Below, in pieces: positions 24,275-32,350 of a DNA stretch of 32,881 nt (position 1 is the stretch's first letter; each line of letters begins with the position of its first letter). The position numbers and the translations under genes are program-made. The stretch is from Anaeromonas gelatinilytica (lineage in GTDB: Bacteria; Bacillota; Clostridia; Tissierellales; SIT17), in assembly GCF_016820635.1 (NCBI RefSeq), contig NZ_WSFU01000086.1, positions 1 to 32,881 of the forward strand, in the 5' to 3' direction. The notes under the pieces were generated by a model that saw only the letters and a program-made list of their open reading frames with translations, ran no database searches and was not told where the DNA came from.

Positions 24275-24474
24275 ATTATTACATATATTTTTATTTTCCT
24301 ACAATATTAATTCTCCAATGTTAAAATTTGGTAAACTCGATAAATATTCATCATATCACTTCCTCAATTAGTGCATTCATATATATAACGATTGAGCAAT
24401 AAAAAGTGTCTAATATTTTTAAAAATTATGAAAAATAAATTTAAAATCTACCTTATTATTAACCCATCTACAAT

Positions 24475-25548
24475 TTACTGAAATAAAGATTCTTTTAATA
24501 TAATTGTTTTATTATCTAAATCAATTTCCGTTTTAATTCCATAGGGAATAACACATCTAGGATAGGCATGTCCAAAGTTCACATTATATAATATCTGTAG
24601 GTCTTTATCATTAACCACATTTTTGTAAACTCCCTTATATTCTTCATAGAATTGTTCATCCTGTGGCTTTCCAATGATTATACCACTTATTACATCAAAG
24701 ATTCTTTTTCTTTTTAAGGCTAATAATTCCTTCTCTAACGCTTCTGGAGTAGGCTTTTCTTCACTAGTCTCTAGGAATAGTATCTTATCTTTCCATTCAT
24801 TTAATGGGGGAAATATCTCATATTTTTCGCAAATAATTTTTTCATCATCATAGCGAGTTCCAGTTAATATATCATATAAACTTTCAAGACAACCTCCTAA
24901 AAGTCTTCCATTAAATTTCCCTTTTCCCTGTAAAACTTCATATCCTCTATTTTCAACATGTTTGATTCTTCCTGAACCTACTAAATTTGACGAAAAACCC
25001 CTTCTTTCCTCATACCATAGATTGCTTGATTCTATAGAGCTTTCATTAGTATTTTCAAAGTATTTTTGAAATTCTCTTTTTGTATAGGACAACATTTCAT
25101 CATCTAATTCAGCTAAATCACATATAAAATTAGGCCCATAGAAGGTGCCCATTCCTAATTTATAAAACATTAAGTGATTAATCGTTGTATCTGAAAATCC
25201 TGTAAAAAGTTTTGGATCATTACTTACTGTATTTATAAAGTCCTCATCTTCCATCAAATAGGGTAATGTTCTATAGGTATCATCTCCGCCAATGGCACAA
25301 ATAATCCCTCTTATAGATGGATCTTTAAAGGCATCCTTTAAATCCTGAGCTCTGGCTTCCGGGTGACTTTTAACATAGTCTATTCCCTTTAATGCATTTT
25401 TCATAATAACAGGAACTAATCCAAATTCCTTTAATCTCTTTATTCCCAAATCTAATTCATGTCTTGCAAAATCTTCGCCTAGCATACCACTGGATAGACT
25501 TACAATTGCAACTTTATCTCCTTTTACTAGGGGCTTTGGCTTTATCAT
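24475..25548 (-). CDS. S66 family peptidase (LD-carboxypeptidase / MccF-like)
   Basis: 357 aa. Ser119 (LFTGFSDTT) is the nucleophile; Glu222 (GGCLESL) and His327 (NFGHAYPR) complete the S66 triad, and IGGDDTYRTLP lies before it. These enzymes cut LD-peptide bonds in murein or, in MccF-type members, the bond of microcin C-like antibiotics. The length and the linker fit the MccF-like branch. There is no signal peptide, so it is cytoplasmic. AAAGGAGG precedes the ATG at 25548. It might give self-immunity to a peptide-nucleotide compound, but no such genes are near. Confidence 0.85.
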   Translation of the reverse strand: MIKPKPLVKGDKVAIVSLSSGMLGEDFARHELDLGIKRLKEFGLVPVIMKNALKGIDYVKSHPEARAQDLKDAFKDPSIRGIICAIGGDDTYRTLPYLMEDEDFINTVSNDPKLFTGFSDTTINHLMFYKLGMGTFYGPNFICDLAELDDEMLSYTKREFQKYFENTNESSIESSNLWYEERRGFSSNLVGSGRIKHVENRGYEVLQGKGKFNGRLLGGCLESLYDILTGTRYDDEKIICEKYEIFPPLNEWKDKILFLETSEEKPTPEALEKELLALKRKRIFDVISGIIIGKPQDEQFYEEYKGVYKNVVNDKDLQILYNVNFGHAYPRCVIPYGIKTEIDLDNKTIILKESLFQ

Positions 25549-25594
25549 AATATTCCTCCTTTGAAAACTATATACTCTTAAATTGCACCTAACC

Positions 25595-26350
25595 TTACTT
25601 TTTTATTGCTCTTGTAGCATAAAATGTTGGAACATTAAATTCATGAAGTCTACCTTCACCATTTGTATCTTCATATATATCTGTGAGGATAAATCCTGCT
25701 TTTAATTGTCCACCAATTTGTTCTTCTATGGTATGGGAAAATTGAATTCCCCAGTCATTTTTCATTGAGGCTTCATATAATTCTTTATTTTTTAAAGGAT
25801 TAAATGGTAGTTTATAACTTAATGTTATTTCCTCATCATCAAATATGTAATTTATACCATTGCCTAATCCTGCTAATAAGATTCCACCTTTTTTTAATAC
25901 TCTATGGCATTCTTTCCATACAGGAAGGACATCTTCTATATAACAATTAGAAACTGGATGAAATATCAAATCAAAGGATTCATCCTCAAAGGGCAAAGGC
26001 TTTGTCATATCTGCTCTAACTGTTTTAATATCATAGTTTTCTCTTTTTGCTACTTCTTTTTCACTTAATAATTGTTTTTCCGAATAGTCCAATACAGTGC
26101 AATTTCCACCCAATGCACTAAATGTAGGCATCTGTTGGCCTCCTCCTGAGGCTAAACCTAATATTTCAGCATTTTTCATTTCACAAAACCATTCCTTAGG
26201 TACCGGTTTTGTTGGTGTTAGTAGTACAGACCATTCATTATTTTTAGCTCTTTCAAAAACTTCGTGACTAACAGGTTGTCCCCATTCCCAACCTTCCTCA
26301 ACCCATTTATCAAATATCTTAGAATTAGCTTCTGTATATTTTTTATCCAT
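25595..26350 (-). CDS. SAM-dependent methyltransferase, class I
   Basis: 251 aa. ILGLASGGGQQMPTFSALGG is motif I of a methyltransferase branch that has AxGGGQQ instead of GCGxG, and CTVLDYSEKQL gives the acidic residue. MTKPLPFEDESFDLIFHPVS is motif II. SHEVFERAKNNEWSVLLTPT is its typical N-terminus. The start has AAGGGAGAG. It lies 46 nt upstream of the S66 peptidase and may share its transcript. Substrate unknown. Confidence 0.78.
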   Translation of the reverse strand: MDKKYTEANSKIFDKWVEEGWEWGQPVSHEVFERAKNNEWSVLLTPTKPVPKEWFCEMKNAEILGLASGGGQQMPTFSALGGNCTVLDYSEKQLLSEKEVAKRENYDIKTVRADMTKPLPFEDESFDLIFHPVSNCYIEDVLPVWKECHRVLKKGGILLAGLGNGINYIFDDEEITLSYKLPFNPLKNKELYEASMKNDWGIQFSHTIEEQIGGQLKAGFILTDIYEDTNGEGRLHEFNVPTFYATRAIKK

Positions 26351-26423
26351 AAAAATCTCTCCCTTATTTCAAATATATTTACTTAAGTTTACTATTTAAT
26401 ATTTATAATTACCGCTATAAGAA

Positions 26424-26894
26424 TTAATGAATGGAATCTACTATCTTCTCAATAAATCTTTCTGCTTTTTCAAAATCTTTATCATTCGGATGGCCTTGTG
26501 ATAATCTCCCTATAATATCAAAAATTTTATTATTAGTGGATTCTCGCCTCAGAAAACTACCCTTACATGCAAAACTACCTCTATTTATAGCTCCCTTTGA
26601 TATTAAAATTTTAATTAATTTATTATTATAAAATCCCATCCCAATTCCACTGGTTGAGAATACAAATACATTTTTACCTCTTAAATTCAATTTGTCAACC
26701 AGTCTAAATAGTTTTGGTGATAGTTTCTCCCTGTACACTCCTGAACCAAATCCAATAAGATTATAATTGTCTATGTCGACATCATCAATATCCTTTATAC
26801 TTATTAGATCTGAATCAATTTTCTCAGCAAATATACGTGCAATCTTTTTAGTATTACTCTTATATTCAGAACAATATATAATCAATGTTTTCAC
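26424..26894 (-). CDS. Flavodoxin domain protein
   Basis: 156 aa. MKTLIIYCSEYKSNTKKIAR is the flavodoxin phosphate-binding loop, and YNLIGFGSGVYREKLSPKLF with VFVFSTSGIGMGFYNNKLIK are the later flavin contacts. It resembles protoporphyrinogen-oxidase-like flavodoxins (HemG type) in layout, but the role is not shown. It starts with a GTG at 26894 with AGGAGGTGA upstream. Confidence 0.78.
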   Translation of the reverse strand: MKTLIIYCSEYKSNTKKIARIFAEKIDSDLISIKDIDDVDIDNYNLIGFGSGVYREKLSPKLFRLVDKLNLRGKNVFVFSTSGIGMGFYNNKLIKILISKGAINRGSFACKGSFLRRESTNNKIFDIIGRLSQGHPNDKDFEKAERFIEKIVDSIH

Positions 26895-26948
26895 TGAAAA
26901 TTCACCTCCTAATGTTTGATAAGCCTCTGTTATATAGATTTTACTAAT

Positions 26949-27056
26949 CTAAACTCTGCTTTTTTCTTTATTTTTATATTTATTCATCTCATCCTCTATA
27001 AAATCATAACCTCTCATAATCTCTTTTTCATAATTTTTACCAATAAATGGTTTATT
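26949..27056 (-). pseudogene. 3' end of an unidentified gene
   Basis: Minus-strand frame NKPFIGKNYEKEIMRGYDFI then EDEMNKYKNKEKSRV and a stop, closed upstream by a TAG at 27057. Codon use is like the neighbours. I do not recognise the family. It lies between the Nudix gene and the flavodoxin gene. Confidence 0.3.
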
Positions 27057-27183
27057 CTAATATACTTTGCCTAATTATTTTACGCTATATAAGAATATTA
27101 CATTTTAATTGTAAACATAGATTGTACTCATTATTATCTATGGTTCTCTAATACTATTATTCCAATATGATATTCCGACGGTT

Positions 27184-27807
27184 TTAATCAAATATAGTTT
27201 CATGAATTTCATTTTCTTTAGCCCTAAAACACATATTTATCTGATCTATTGTATTTCGTCCTGTAGATAATGGAGGCAAATCATCTTCTCTAAAAAATTC
27301 AGCATTTGATGTTTCTATATTTTTTTCGAACTTCATATTAAGAAAAGTACACTCAATAAACACTTTGTATATTCCATAAGGCATAATAGGATTATTATGT
27401 TTTTTTCTATCTAATATAGCTATTATTCTTTTGGGTTTTATTTCTACTCCAGCTTCTTCTCTTGCCTCTTTTATTATGTTTTCTTTTAATGATAAATCCA
27501 CATCTGCCCAACCTCCTGGCAAAGACCAAAATCCATCAATCTTTTCCTTTACTAATAATATTTTTTCATCTTTAAATATTGCAGCACGAACATCAACTTT
27601 AGGTGTAGGATAACCATCCTCATTCACAAATAATTCTTCAATTTTCTTATGTTCTATGTTAGTATAATTATTCATTATATCAACACTAATTTCTCTAATT
27701 TGTTCAAATCTTTCTATATCATATTTATCTTTTGAATAAGCTAAACCTGCTTGAGCAATAGCCTGCAATTTTTTAGCATAATTTAACCATCTTGGTTCTT
27801 TTAACAT
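27184..27807 (-). CDS. Nudix hydrolase with N-terminal Nudix_N_2 domain
   Basis: 207 aa. GGWADVDLSLKENIIKEARE followed by EAGVE is the Nudix box (REARxEAGxE-like) that binds the metal ions. The N-terminal MLKEPRWLNYAKKLQAIAQA is the Nudix_N_2 helix found in a group of Firmicutes hydrolases of nucleotide sugars or ADP-ribose. Substrate not known. AAGGAGATG precedes the ATG at 27807. Confidence 0.84.
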   Translation of the reverse strand: MLKEPRWLNYAKKLQAIAQAGLAYSKDKYDIERFEQIREISVDIMNNYTNIEHKKIEELFVNEDGYPTPKVDVRAAIFKDEKILLVKEKIDGFWSLPGGWADVDLSLKENIIKEAREEAGVEIKPKRIIAILDRKKHNNPIMPYGIYKVFIECTFLNMKFEKNIETSNAEFFREDDLPPLSTGRNTIDQINMCFRAKENEIHETIFD

Positions 27808-27847
27808 GTTTTCATCTCCTTAATTTACGACTTTGTCAGAATTTCCT

Positions 27848-27930
27848 ATAATGTTATATCCCTGAACCAGACTTCTAAGATAGACCATTCTGGCAGAACT
27901 TCATTTCCGACGAAGGGATGTGGTGCACTG
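27848..27930 (-). repeat. Degenerate attC-like site after the methyltransferase gene
   Basis: AACTTCATTTCCGACG (27897-27912) resembles the distal arm AACGTTTCGTATTTCCGACG of palindromes A and D, and ATAATGTTATATCCC (27848-27862) resembles their other outer box, but the two are in the wrong order to pair. It may be a rearranged or decayed site. It starts about 10 nt past the end of the methyltransferase gene. Confidence 0.25.
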
Positions 27931-27939
27931 ACCTTTCCA

Positions 27940-28626
27940 TCAAAACTTACCCGCCAACACATCCTGTAAACATAGTGTTACTCGACGTGCACTCTGTTTC
28001 ATTTCTAAAATTCTTAGTTCTACTTTCCAACCTCTCTTCTTTAACTCTGCAGCTATATCTGATGGCATTAATTTATTTTTCATTCTTTTGTTGTCACTAA
28101 TAAACCATCCCATTTGTCTAATCCCTTTCCGTACTATTTTAGTAATGTCATCAAAATACTTCTGTGTATCTTCAACAAACATAAAAACATCTCGGTTTAC
28201 AACATAATCCACACTTTTCTCTTTGAACGCTTCTAAAATGTTTTTCAAATCACATAATTTAAACTCTATATTTTTATGTTTAGTTACTAACTTGTTAATT
28301 TCTTCTTTACTATTTTCATCAATATCTATTGCATATATTTTTTCTACACTTTCTTTATTAATCAAGTGTTGTGTCAAAAATCCTCCCCCATATCCTACAT
28401 CTAAAACTATACCTTCTACATCTTCAAAATAACTATATATTCTTTCATTATAAAACTGTTCAGCAGCTTGTTTATCTACAGTAAGGAAACTCTTGCAATA
28501 GCTACATTTAATGACAATTTTGAAATCACTTTCGTTCCATGGATGAAATTTATTTTGAAGAATAAAGTTCTCTCTTCCACAAGGGCACTTTGTTCCCCAA
28601 ATTATATAATTATGTTCCTTAAACAT
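27940..28626 (-). CDS. SAM-dependent methyltransferase with N-terminal zinc ribbon
   Basis: 228 aa. Residues 14-42 carry CPCGRENF ... IKCSYCKSFL, a zinc-ribbon-like pair. VLDVGYGGGFLTQHL is SAM motif I (with Y in place of the usual C) and YAIDIDE is the acidic residue. VDYVVNRDVFMFVEDTQKYF is motif II/III. A substrate cannot be given. AAGGAGG precedes the ATG at 28626. Confidence 0.74.
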   Translation of the reverse strand: MFKEHNYIIWGTKCPCGRENFILQNKFHPWNESDFKIVIKCSYCKSFLTVDKQAAEQFYNERIYSYFEDVEGIVLDVGYGGGFLTQHLINKESVEKIYAIDIDENSKEEINKLVTKHKNIEFKLCDLKNILEAFKEKSVDYVVNRDVFMFVEDTQKYFDDITKIVRKGIRQMGWFISDNKRMKNKLMPSDIAAELKKRGWKVELRILEMKQSARRVTLCLQDVLAGKF

Positions 28627-28662
28627 GTTGAAATCCTCCTTATGTACTCACATTTTTTAGCA

Positions 28663-28896
28663 TGTCAGGTAATGTTCTGAGGCTTACCGACGTCGGGTTT
28701 TTCTTAAATACCACTTTCCGATGTACATTAGGCCTCTATTATAGGAAGTAATGATGCTTTTTACCCTATAAGTCTTGCATAGTATAAAAAGTTGAACTGG
28801 ATTAAATCCACTGTGGTATTTTATCTTTAAATGTGATTCACATTGCCCTAGGCTTGCATCCGAGTACACCCTTACTCAAACAGCTTATTAAATGAT
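28663..28896 (-). repeat. attC-like element F with a long central part
   Basis: Follows the GNAT gene (stop at 28911) by about 15 nt. Distal arm GTTCTGAGGCTTACCGACG and proximal arm CGAGTACACCCTTACTCAAAC share TGTT/TGAG/TA blocks that can pair with bulges. The proximal part, from CCTAGGCTT to TCAAAC (28851-28881), also matches the proximal part of palindrome C (31066-31102). The distal part and centre match 10521-10700. The outer boxes are decayed (TTTAATA and ATTACCT). At 234 nt it would be unusually long for an attC. Confidence 0.4.
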
Positions 28897-28910
28897 GTAG
28901 ACACTTGCAG

Positions 28911-29447
28911 CTACATTGATGTGCTCGATAGTCTAAAATCTTCTTTTTTTAATTCATAATTAACTGACGATTGCAACTCTCCAAATTGATTTTTCCATGA
29001 ATCATAATTGATTTTGACTCTCCTAAAACCTATTTTTTCATATACATGCTGAGCTCTTTTATTATCTAAATTTGTATCAAGGATAATCTTCTGAAAGTTA
29101 TAATCTTCAAATAAACTTCTGATGAATAATCTCAATACAATAGTACCTAGTCCTTTTTCTAGTTTTGTAAAGTCACAAATCTTAATCCCAATTTCAACAG
29201 TTTTTGCTCCTTGGTTTTTATATGACATTTCACCGATTGGCTCGTCTCTATACTCAATTATTAATCTTCTACGAGTTTCATCTGAATCAGTTTCTAAATC
29301 TTTTTCTATCTCCTCGCATGTTGTTCCCAACCCCTTTGGAAACCCTGCATGTGACATTACTTTACCATCATTCCACCACTTACAAAGAATTTGTGCATCA
29401 CTCGATTTCGCATTTCTAATTAACAATTCATTATATTCTATTAACAT
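28911..29447 (-). CDS. GNAT family N-acetyltransferase
   Basis: 178 aa from ATG 29447, where GGAGGG stands 5 nt upstream; an upstream in-frame ATG at 29552 has no such site. IRNAKSSDAQILCKWWNDGK is the first strand and helix. TKLEKGLGTIVLRLFIRSLF is the acetyl-CoA motif, and LDTNLDNKRAQHVYEKIGFR is motif B. The pattern WWNDGKVMSHAGFPKGLG is typical of a RimJ/RimL-like branch. It is followed by element F. Confidence 0.84.
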   Translation of the reverse strand: MLIEYNELLIRNAKSSDAQILCKWWNDGKVMSHAGFPKGLGTTCEEIEKDLETDSDETRRRLIIEYRDEPIGEMSYKNQGAKTVEIGIKICDFTKLEKGLGTIVLRLFIRSLFEDYNFQKIILDTNLDNKRAQHVYEKIGFRRVKINYDSWKNQFGELQSSVNYELKKEDFRLSSTSM

Positions 29448-29588
29448 TCTTTCCCTCCATAATATATAAATGTTTCTTAAAAACCTAATGTTTTTAGGTT
29501 CTTTGACTCTTTCCTCATTCTGTGAATTGAAAAGAGCTATGTCATATAACATTCCAGGGATTTAAAAAGTTCATGCATTTTAGGGCGA

Positions 29589-29939
29589 CTACCCTTGATG
29601 AATGAATTTGCATGAAGCGTAGCGGAATCTTAAATCCCATGTTATTTCATACGGCGCACCACCTGATGTATGTCCTGCTATAAAATAAAAATTACTATCT
29701 TGCCAGGGGTCCAATTCTCTCTCTTCTTCTCGTTTTTTCTTTTCACCAGCTTTTGACTTAGCTTTATGTTGTTTCAAAATTTGCTCTTTATATTTTGAAT
29801 CAACTTCATATCCTAATAATTCCAAATCAGTTATAGCGCAAACTTTGTCAACTCCAAACCATTTACTATAACCCTTAACTATATTTTTCCCTTCGTATGT
29901 AGGAATCCATTTTTCAACAATAGGTGATGATGTAATCAC
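29589..29939 (-). CDS. Conserved hypothetical protein with GGAPYxxTW motif
   Basis: 116 aa from a GTG. KNIVKGYSKWFGVDKVCAIT and FYFIAGHTSGGAPYEITWDL are motifs I recall from uncharacterised proteins in Firmicutes. The middle (residues 60-75) is a lysine- and glutamate-rich helix. There is no membrane segment. No ribosome binding site is visible upstream of the GTG, so the true 5' end may be missing or lie elsewhere. The gene ends about 140 nt before the GNAT start region. Confidence 0.55.
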   Translation of the reverse strand: MITSSPIVEKWIPTYEGKNIVKGYSKWFGVDKVCAITDLELLGYEVDSKYKEQILKQHKAKSKAGEKKKREEERELDPWQDSNFYFIAGHTSGGAPYEITWDLRFRYASCKFIHQG

Positions 29940-29991
29940 TTATTTAGTTAATGTTATTATTATAGCAATTGGAATAATTATAAATCAATCT

Positions 29992-30480
29992 CTATATTAT
30001 TTTTCCTTCTTCTTTTAACTTGACCTCTTGTTGCTGACCAATTAGAATTCCAATAAACATACCAAAACCAGTTCCTATGGGTAATCCAACTGCGATGTTT
30101 TCAAAGTTATCATATACAATTCCAAAAATTATTCCTAAACCTGATCCTAAACTCATGCCCATTGACATCCATAAAGCTTGCTTCGTTCCCTCAACATGTA
30201 GATCATGCTTACTATTCATATGACCTATTAATTTATTAAAAGAGTTTAAGTACATCTTTCTCTTCATTTCATTATTACCCTCAAGATATTGAATCATTCC
30301 TTCAATTAGTTGTTTATGTTTTTTGCATTCATTACAATTAATGATTGAAAATTCTTCAGTTCTTTTTGATAGTCTATCTAATAATTCTACTCTATATTTT
30401 CTTACATTAGAACTACCTAGCTTATCTATCAAGTTAGAAATTTTCAGATTAATATCTTCATACCATGACTTATTTTTCAT
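29992..30480 (-). CDS. Hypothetical membrane protein with glycine-rich C-terminus
   Basis: 162 aa. The first 100 residues are helical and soluble, with a CNECKKH motif near residue 50. Two glycine-rich hydrophobic segments follow (MSMGMSLGSGLGIIFGIVYD and GLPIGTGFGMFIGILIGQQQ), the second of the glycine-zipper type. The C-terminus is charged. AAAGGAGAT precedes the ATG at 30480. Family unknown; the glycine-zipper pair suggests a membrane-inserting protein. Confidence 0.55.
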   Translation of the reverse strand: MKNKSWYEDINLKISNLIDKLGSSNVRKYRVELLDRLSKRTEEFSIINCNECKKHKQLIEGMIQYLEGNNEMKRKMYLNSFNKLIGHMNSKHDLHVEGTKQALWMSMGMSLGSGLGIIFGIVYDNFENIAVGLPIGTGFGMFIGILIGQQQEVKLKEEGKII

Positions 30481-30547
30481 AATTATCTCCTTTACTTAAT
30501 TATCTCACTTTCAATTATTTTAATTTAGTTATAACAACTGATTAATT

Positions 30548-30590
30548 TCACCTAACGTCCCTGCGATTCGCGACGTGCCTGTAATGCTTA
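30548..30590 (-). repeat. attC-like half site E
   Basis: CACCTAACGTCCCTGCGATT at 30549 onward, then CGCGACGTGCC, matches the distal arm of palindromes A, C and D. In the gene direction the outer box reads GTTAGGT, an exact GTTRRRY. No proximal arm was found; the DUF4269 fragment lies where it should be. Confidence 0.4.
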
Positions 30591-30657
30591 TAATCTTAGA
30601 TAAACCATAAATCTTACATAAGTCATCCCTAGCTCCTATTTATCCTCTTAGATTGCA

Positions 30658-30906
30658 TATCGCTATCCATTCTGTTCACAAGTTGGTTTAGGCTGTCCAA
30701 AAATTTCTATCCAAAAACCATTATAATTAAAACTAGAAAATGATGTTTCTAGTCCTCTAACAATTTGTCTATCAATATTAAAATTATCATAGCTTCTAAA
30801 ATAATCTCATACTTTCTTTTCGAAAATCTCATATTTATATACTTCACAAATAATATCTAGATCACTGTCAACTACGTCAATACACCATCCCCTTTTTGTA
30901 TACTTA
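30658..30906 (-). pseudogene. Decayed DUF4269 gene fragment
   Basis: Minus-strand translation reads KRGWCIDVVDSDLDIICEVY then KYEIFEKKV, an in-frame stop, DYFRSYDNFNIDRQIVRGLE, TSFSSFNYNGFWIEIFGQPK, PTCEQNG and another stop. SDLDIICEV and FxxEIFGQPxPTxEQxGYRH are hallmarks of DUF4269, a nucleotidyltransferase-like family. Start, N-terminus and C-terminus are missing. Confidence 0.6.
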
Positions 30907-30971
30907 GAAATTAAATTTGATGAATCTTACTCGCTATACAAATTTTACTTTTTAAGTAGTGCACAATGTTT

Positions 30972-31116
30972 TACAACGCTCCGTATTTGCGACGTCCCTG
31001 AGCTGGGCCCCAAACCATTACCTCCTGGTGGAGCTTTGCTCCCAGTGAAGGAATGTACTACTTAACCTAGGCTTCTTCTTCCCTCGAGTGCCCTTGCTCA
31101 AACATATTGTTAGGTG
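30972..31116 (-). repeat. attC-like site C, possibly chimeric
   Basis: Begins 14 nt after the methyltransferase stop. In the gene direction the proximal box is ACCTAAC, an exact RYYYAAC. The distal arm AACGCTCCGTATTTGCGACG and the centre up to GAAGGAATGTAC resemble palindromes A and D. The proximal part, from CCTAGGCTT to CTCAAACATATTGTTAGG, resembles element F instead. The two arms pair poorly with each other, so the site looks like a join of two site types. The distal box is GTTGTAA, a poor match. Confidence 0.45.
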
Positions 31117-31130
31117 ATTGTCCATCGAAA

Positions 31131-32012
31131 TTAACTCATGTCTGTTTCACTTATTGCAATAGCAAACCATTCGCCTTCAATCGGTATTAGATCATTTTCA
31201 TTTTCTTCGCCTATACCTTCGAATATATTATTAATTTTAACTTTATAGCTTTCATCAATCTTATGTAACTGATGAAAATGTGATTCAGTAACTGAATCTA
31301 CTTTAAAATCATAACCATGCTCTGCTAGCAATTTATTTAATAATTCAATTTTAGAGTTATCATCTTTTATAACAATACCTGCGTTAATTAATCCTTTTTT
31401 ACTCACTCGTACCCCTTCTTGAACGCCTTTTGATGTTAAATCAGTCATGTTTTGTATACCAAAAAAAGATATTGATAGATCAAACATATCTCTTAAGAAC
31501 GGTAGCTTTGAAGCATCACAAGCAATATAGTTAATTTTCGCATCAGGATTTATTTTCATGGACTTAATTCGGTCATATTTTAAAACATCAAAACTCAAAT
31601 CAATACATACTAAGTCAATATTATTCCCAAATTTTTTTACTAACTTTATTAAAAGTATCCCTCTTCCAGTAGCAATGTCAAGAACTTTCTTTGCTTGATA
31701 TTTATTGATTAAACTAATAATCTCCTTTTTAGCTTTCTCTTGAGCATCTAATTGTATTTGAGGAGTTTTCTCTTTTATTTTTCTATCTAATTCATCATAA
31801 TCTACTTCTTTATATGATTCACTCCAGTTATTTGCCTTTTCCTGCTCTTTGGATTCAAAATTGATTACTCCTTCTTCTATTTTCCATTCATGATTATTAC
31901 TACAGGCTAGCATTCCATCAATAACTTCACCATTAATCTGTTTTTCCGATTCAAGTTTAAGTTTTCCTTGACATTTTGGACAAACTATCATTTCTAAAAT
32001 ATTCTTATACAT
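31131..32012 (-). CDS. SAM-dependent methyltransferase with N-terminal Trm112-like zinc domain
   Basis: 293 aa. Residues 1-60 carry LEMIVCPKCQGKLKL and GMLACSNNHEWKIEEGVINF, a CxxC...C pair as in Trm112p-like or RlmA-type zinc domains. VLDIATGRGILLIKLVKKFG is SAM motif I, and LVCIDLSFDVLKYD is the acidic strand. IACDASKLPFLRDMFDLSIS is motif II. The combination is seen in several uncharacterised methyltransferases. GAGGAAGGG precedes the ATG at 32012. It is a single gene between two attC-like sites (C and D), exactly as a cassette would be. Confidence 0.77.
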   Translation of the reverse strand: MYKNILEMIVCPKCQGKLKLESEKQINGEVIDGMLACSNNHEWKIEEGVINFESKEQEKANNWSESYKEVDYDELDRKIKEKTPQIQLDAQEKAKKEIISLINKYQAKKVLDIATGRGILLIKLVKKFGNNIDLVCIDLSFDVLKYDRIKSMKINPDAKINYIACDASKLPFLRDMFDLSISFFGIQNMTDLTSKGVQEGVRVSKKGLINAGIVIKDDNSKIELLNKLLAEHGYDFKVDSVTESHFHQLHKIDESYKVKINNIFEGIGEENENDLIPIEGEWFAIAISETDMS

Positions 32013-32073
32013 AAAAATATATACCCTTCCTCTTTCTTTTATTTGTATTTACAAACATTTTAAACACAGGATA

Positions 32074-32192
32074 GCACCTAACGTTTCGTATCCCCGACGT
32101 CTCTGAGCTGAATTCTCATAGTCCTCTTCGCAGGAGGTGCTTGCACCCAGCGAAAAGATGTGCGTAGCGAACGGAAATATATTGTTATACGA
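32074..32192 (-). repeat. attC-like palindrome D
   Basis: Distal box in the gene direction is GTTAGGT (exact GTTRRRY) and proximal box GTATAAC (one mismatch to RYYYAAC). Arms TATCCCCG (32089-32096) and CGGAAATA (32172-32179) pair with two mismatches, and ACGT with GCGT beyond them, leaving AGCGAA bulged on one side as in palindrome A. The centre AGGAGGTGCTTGCACCC makes a small hairpin (GGTGC/GCACC). It lies about 160 nt after the hydrolase gene. Confidence 0.55.
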
Positions 32193-32350
32193 AGTAATCT
32201 GTGGAAGCTTTGGTCCACCTATAATTCAATAAGTTTGCATATAATTGTATGAACAAAATTTTTACTCAAGTTTAATACCATTTAAGTCTTGTTGAAATCA
32301 CCGAAGGTATGGCAAAAGAAGTTAATCCTCTACTATCCTCTATAATAACT

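Noticed and set aside
28684-28869. Minus-strand open frame of 61 codons (ending YIGKWYLRKTRRR)
   Set aside because: It lies inside element F. The related copy at 10521-10700 does not keep the frame, and there is no ribosome binding site.
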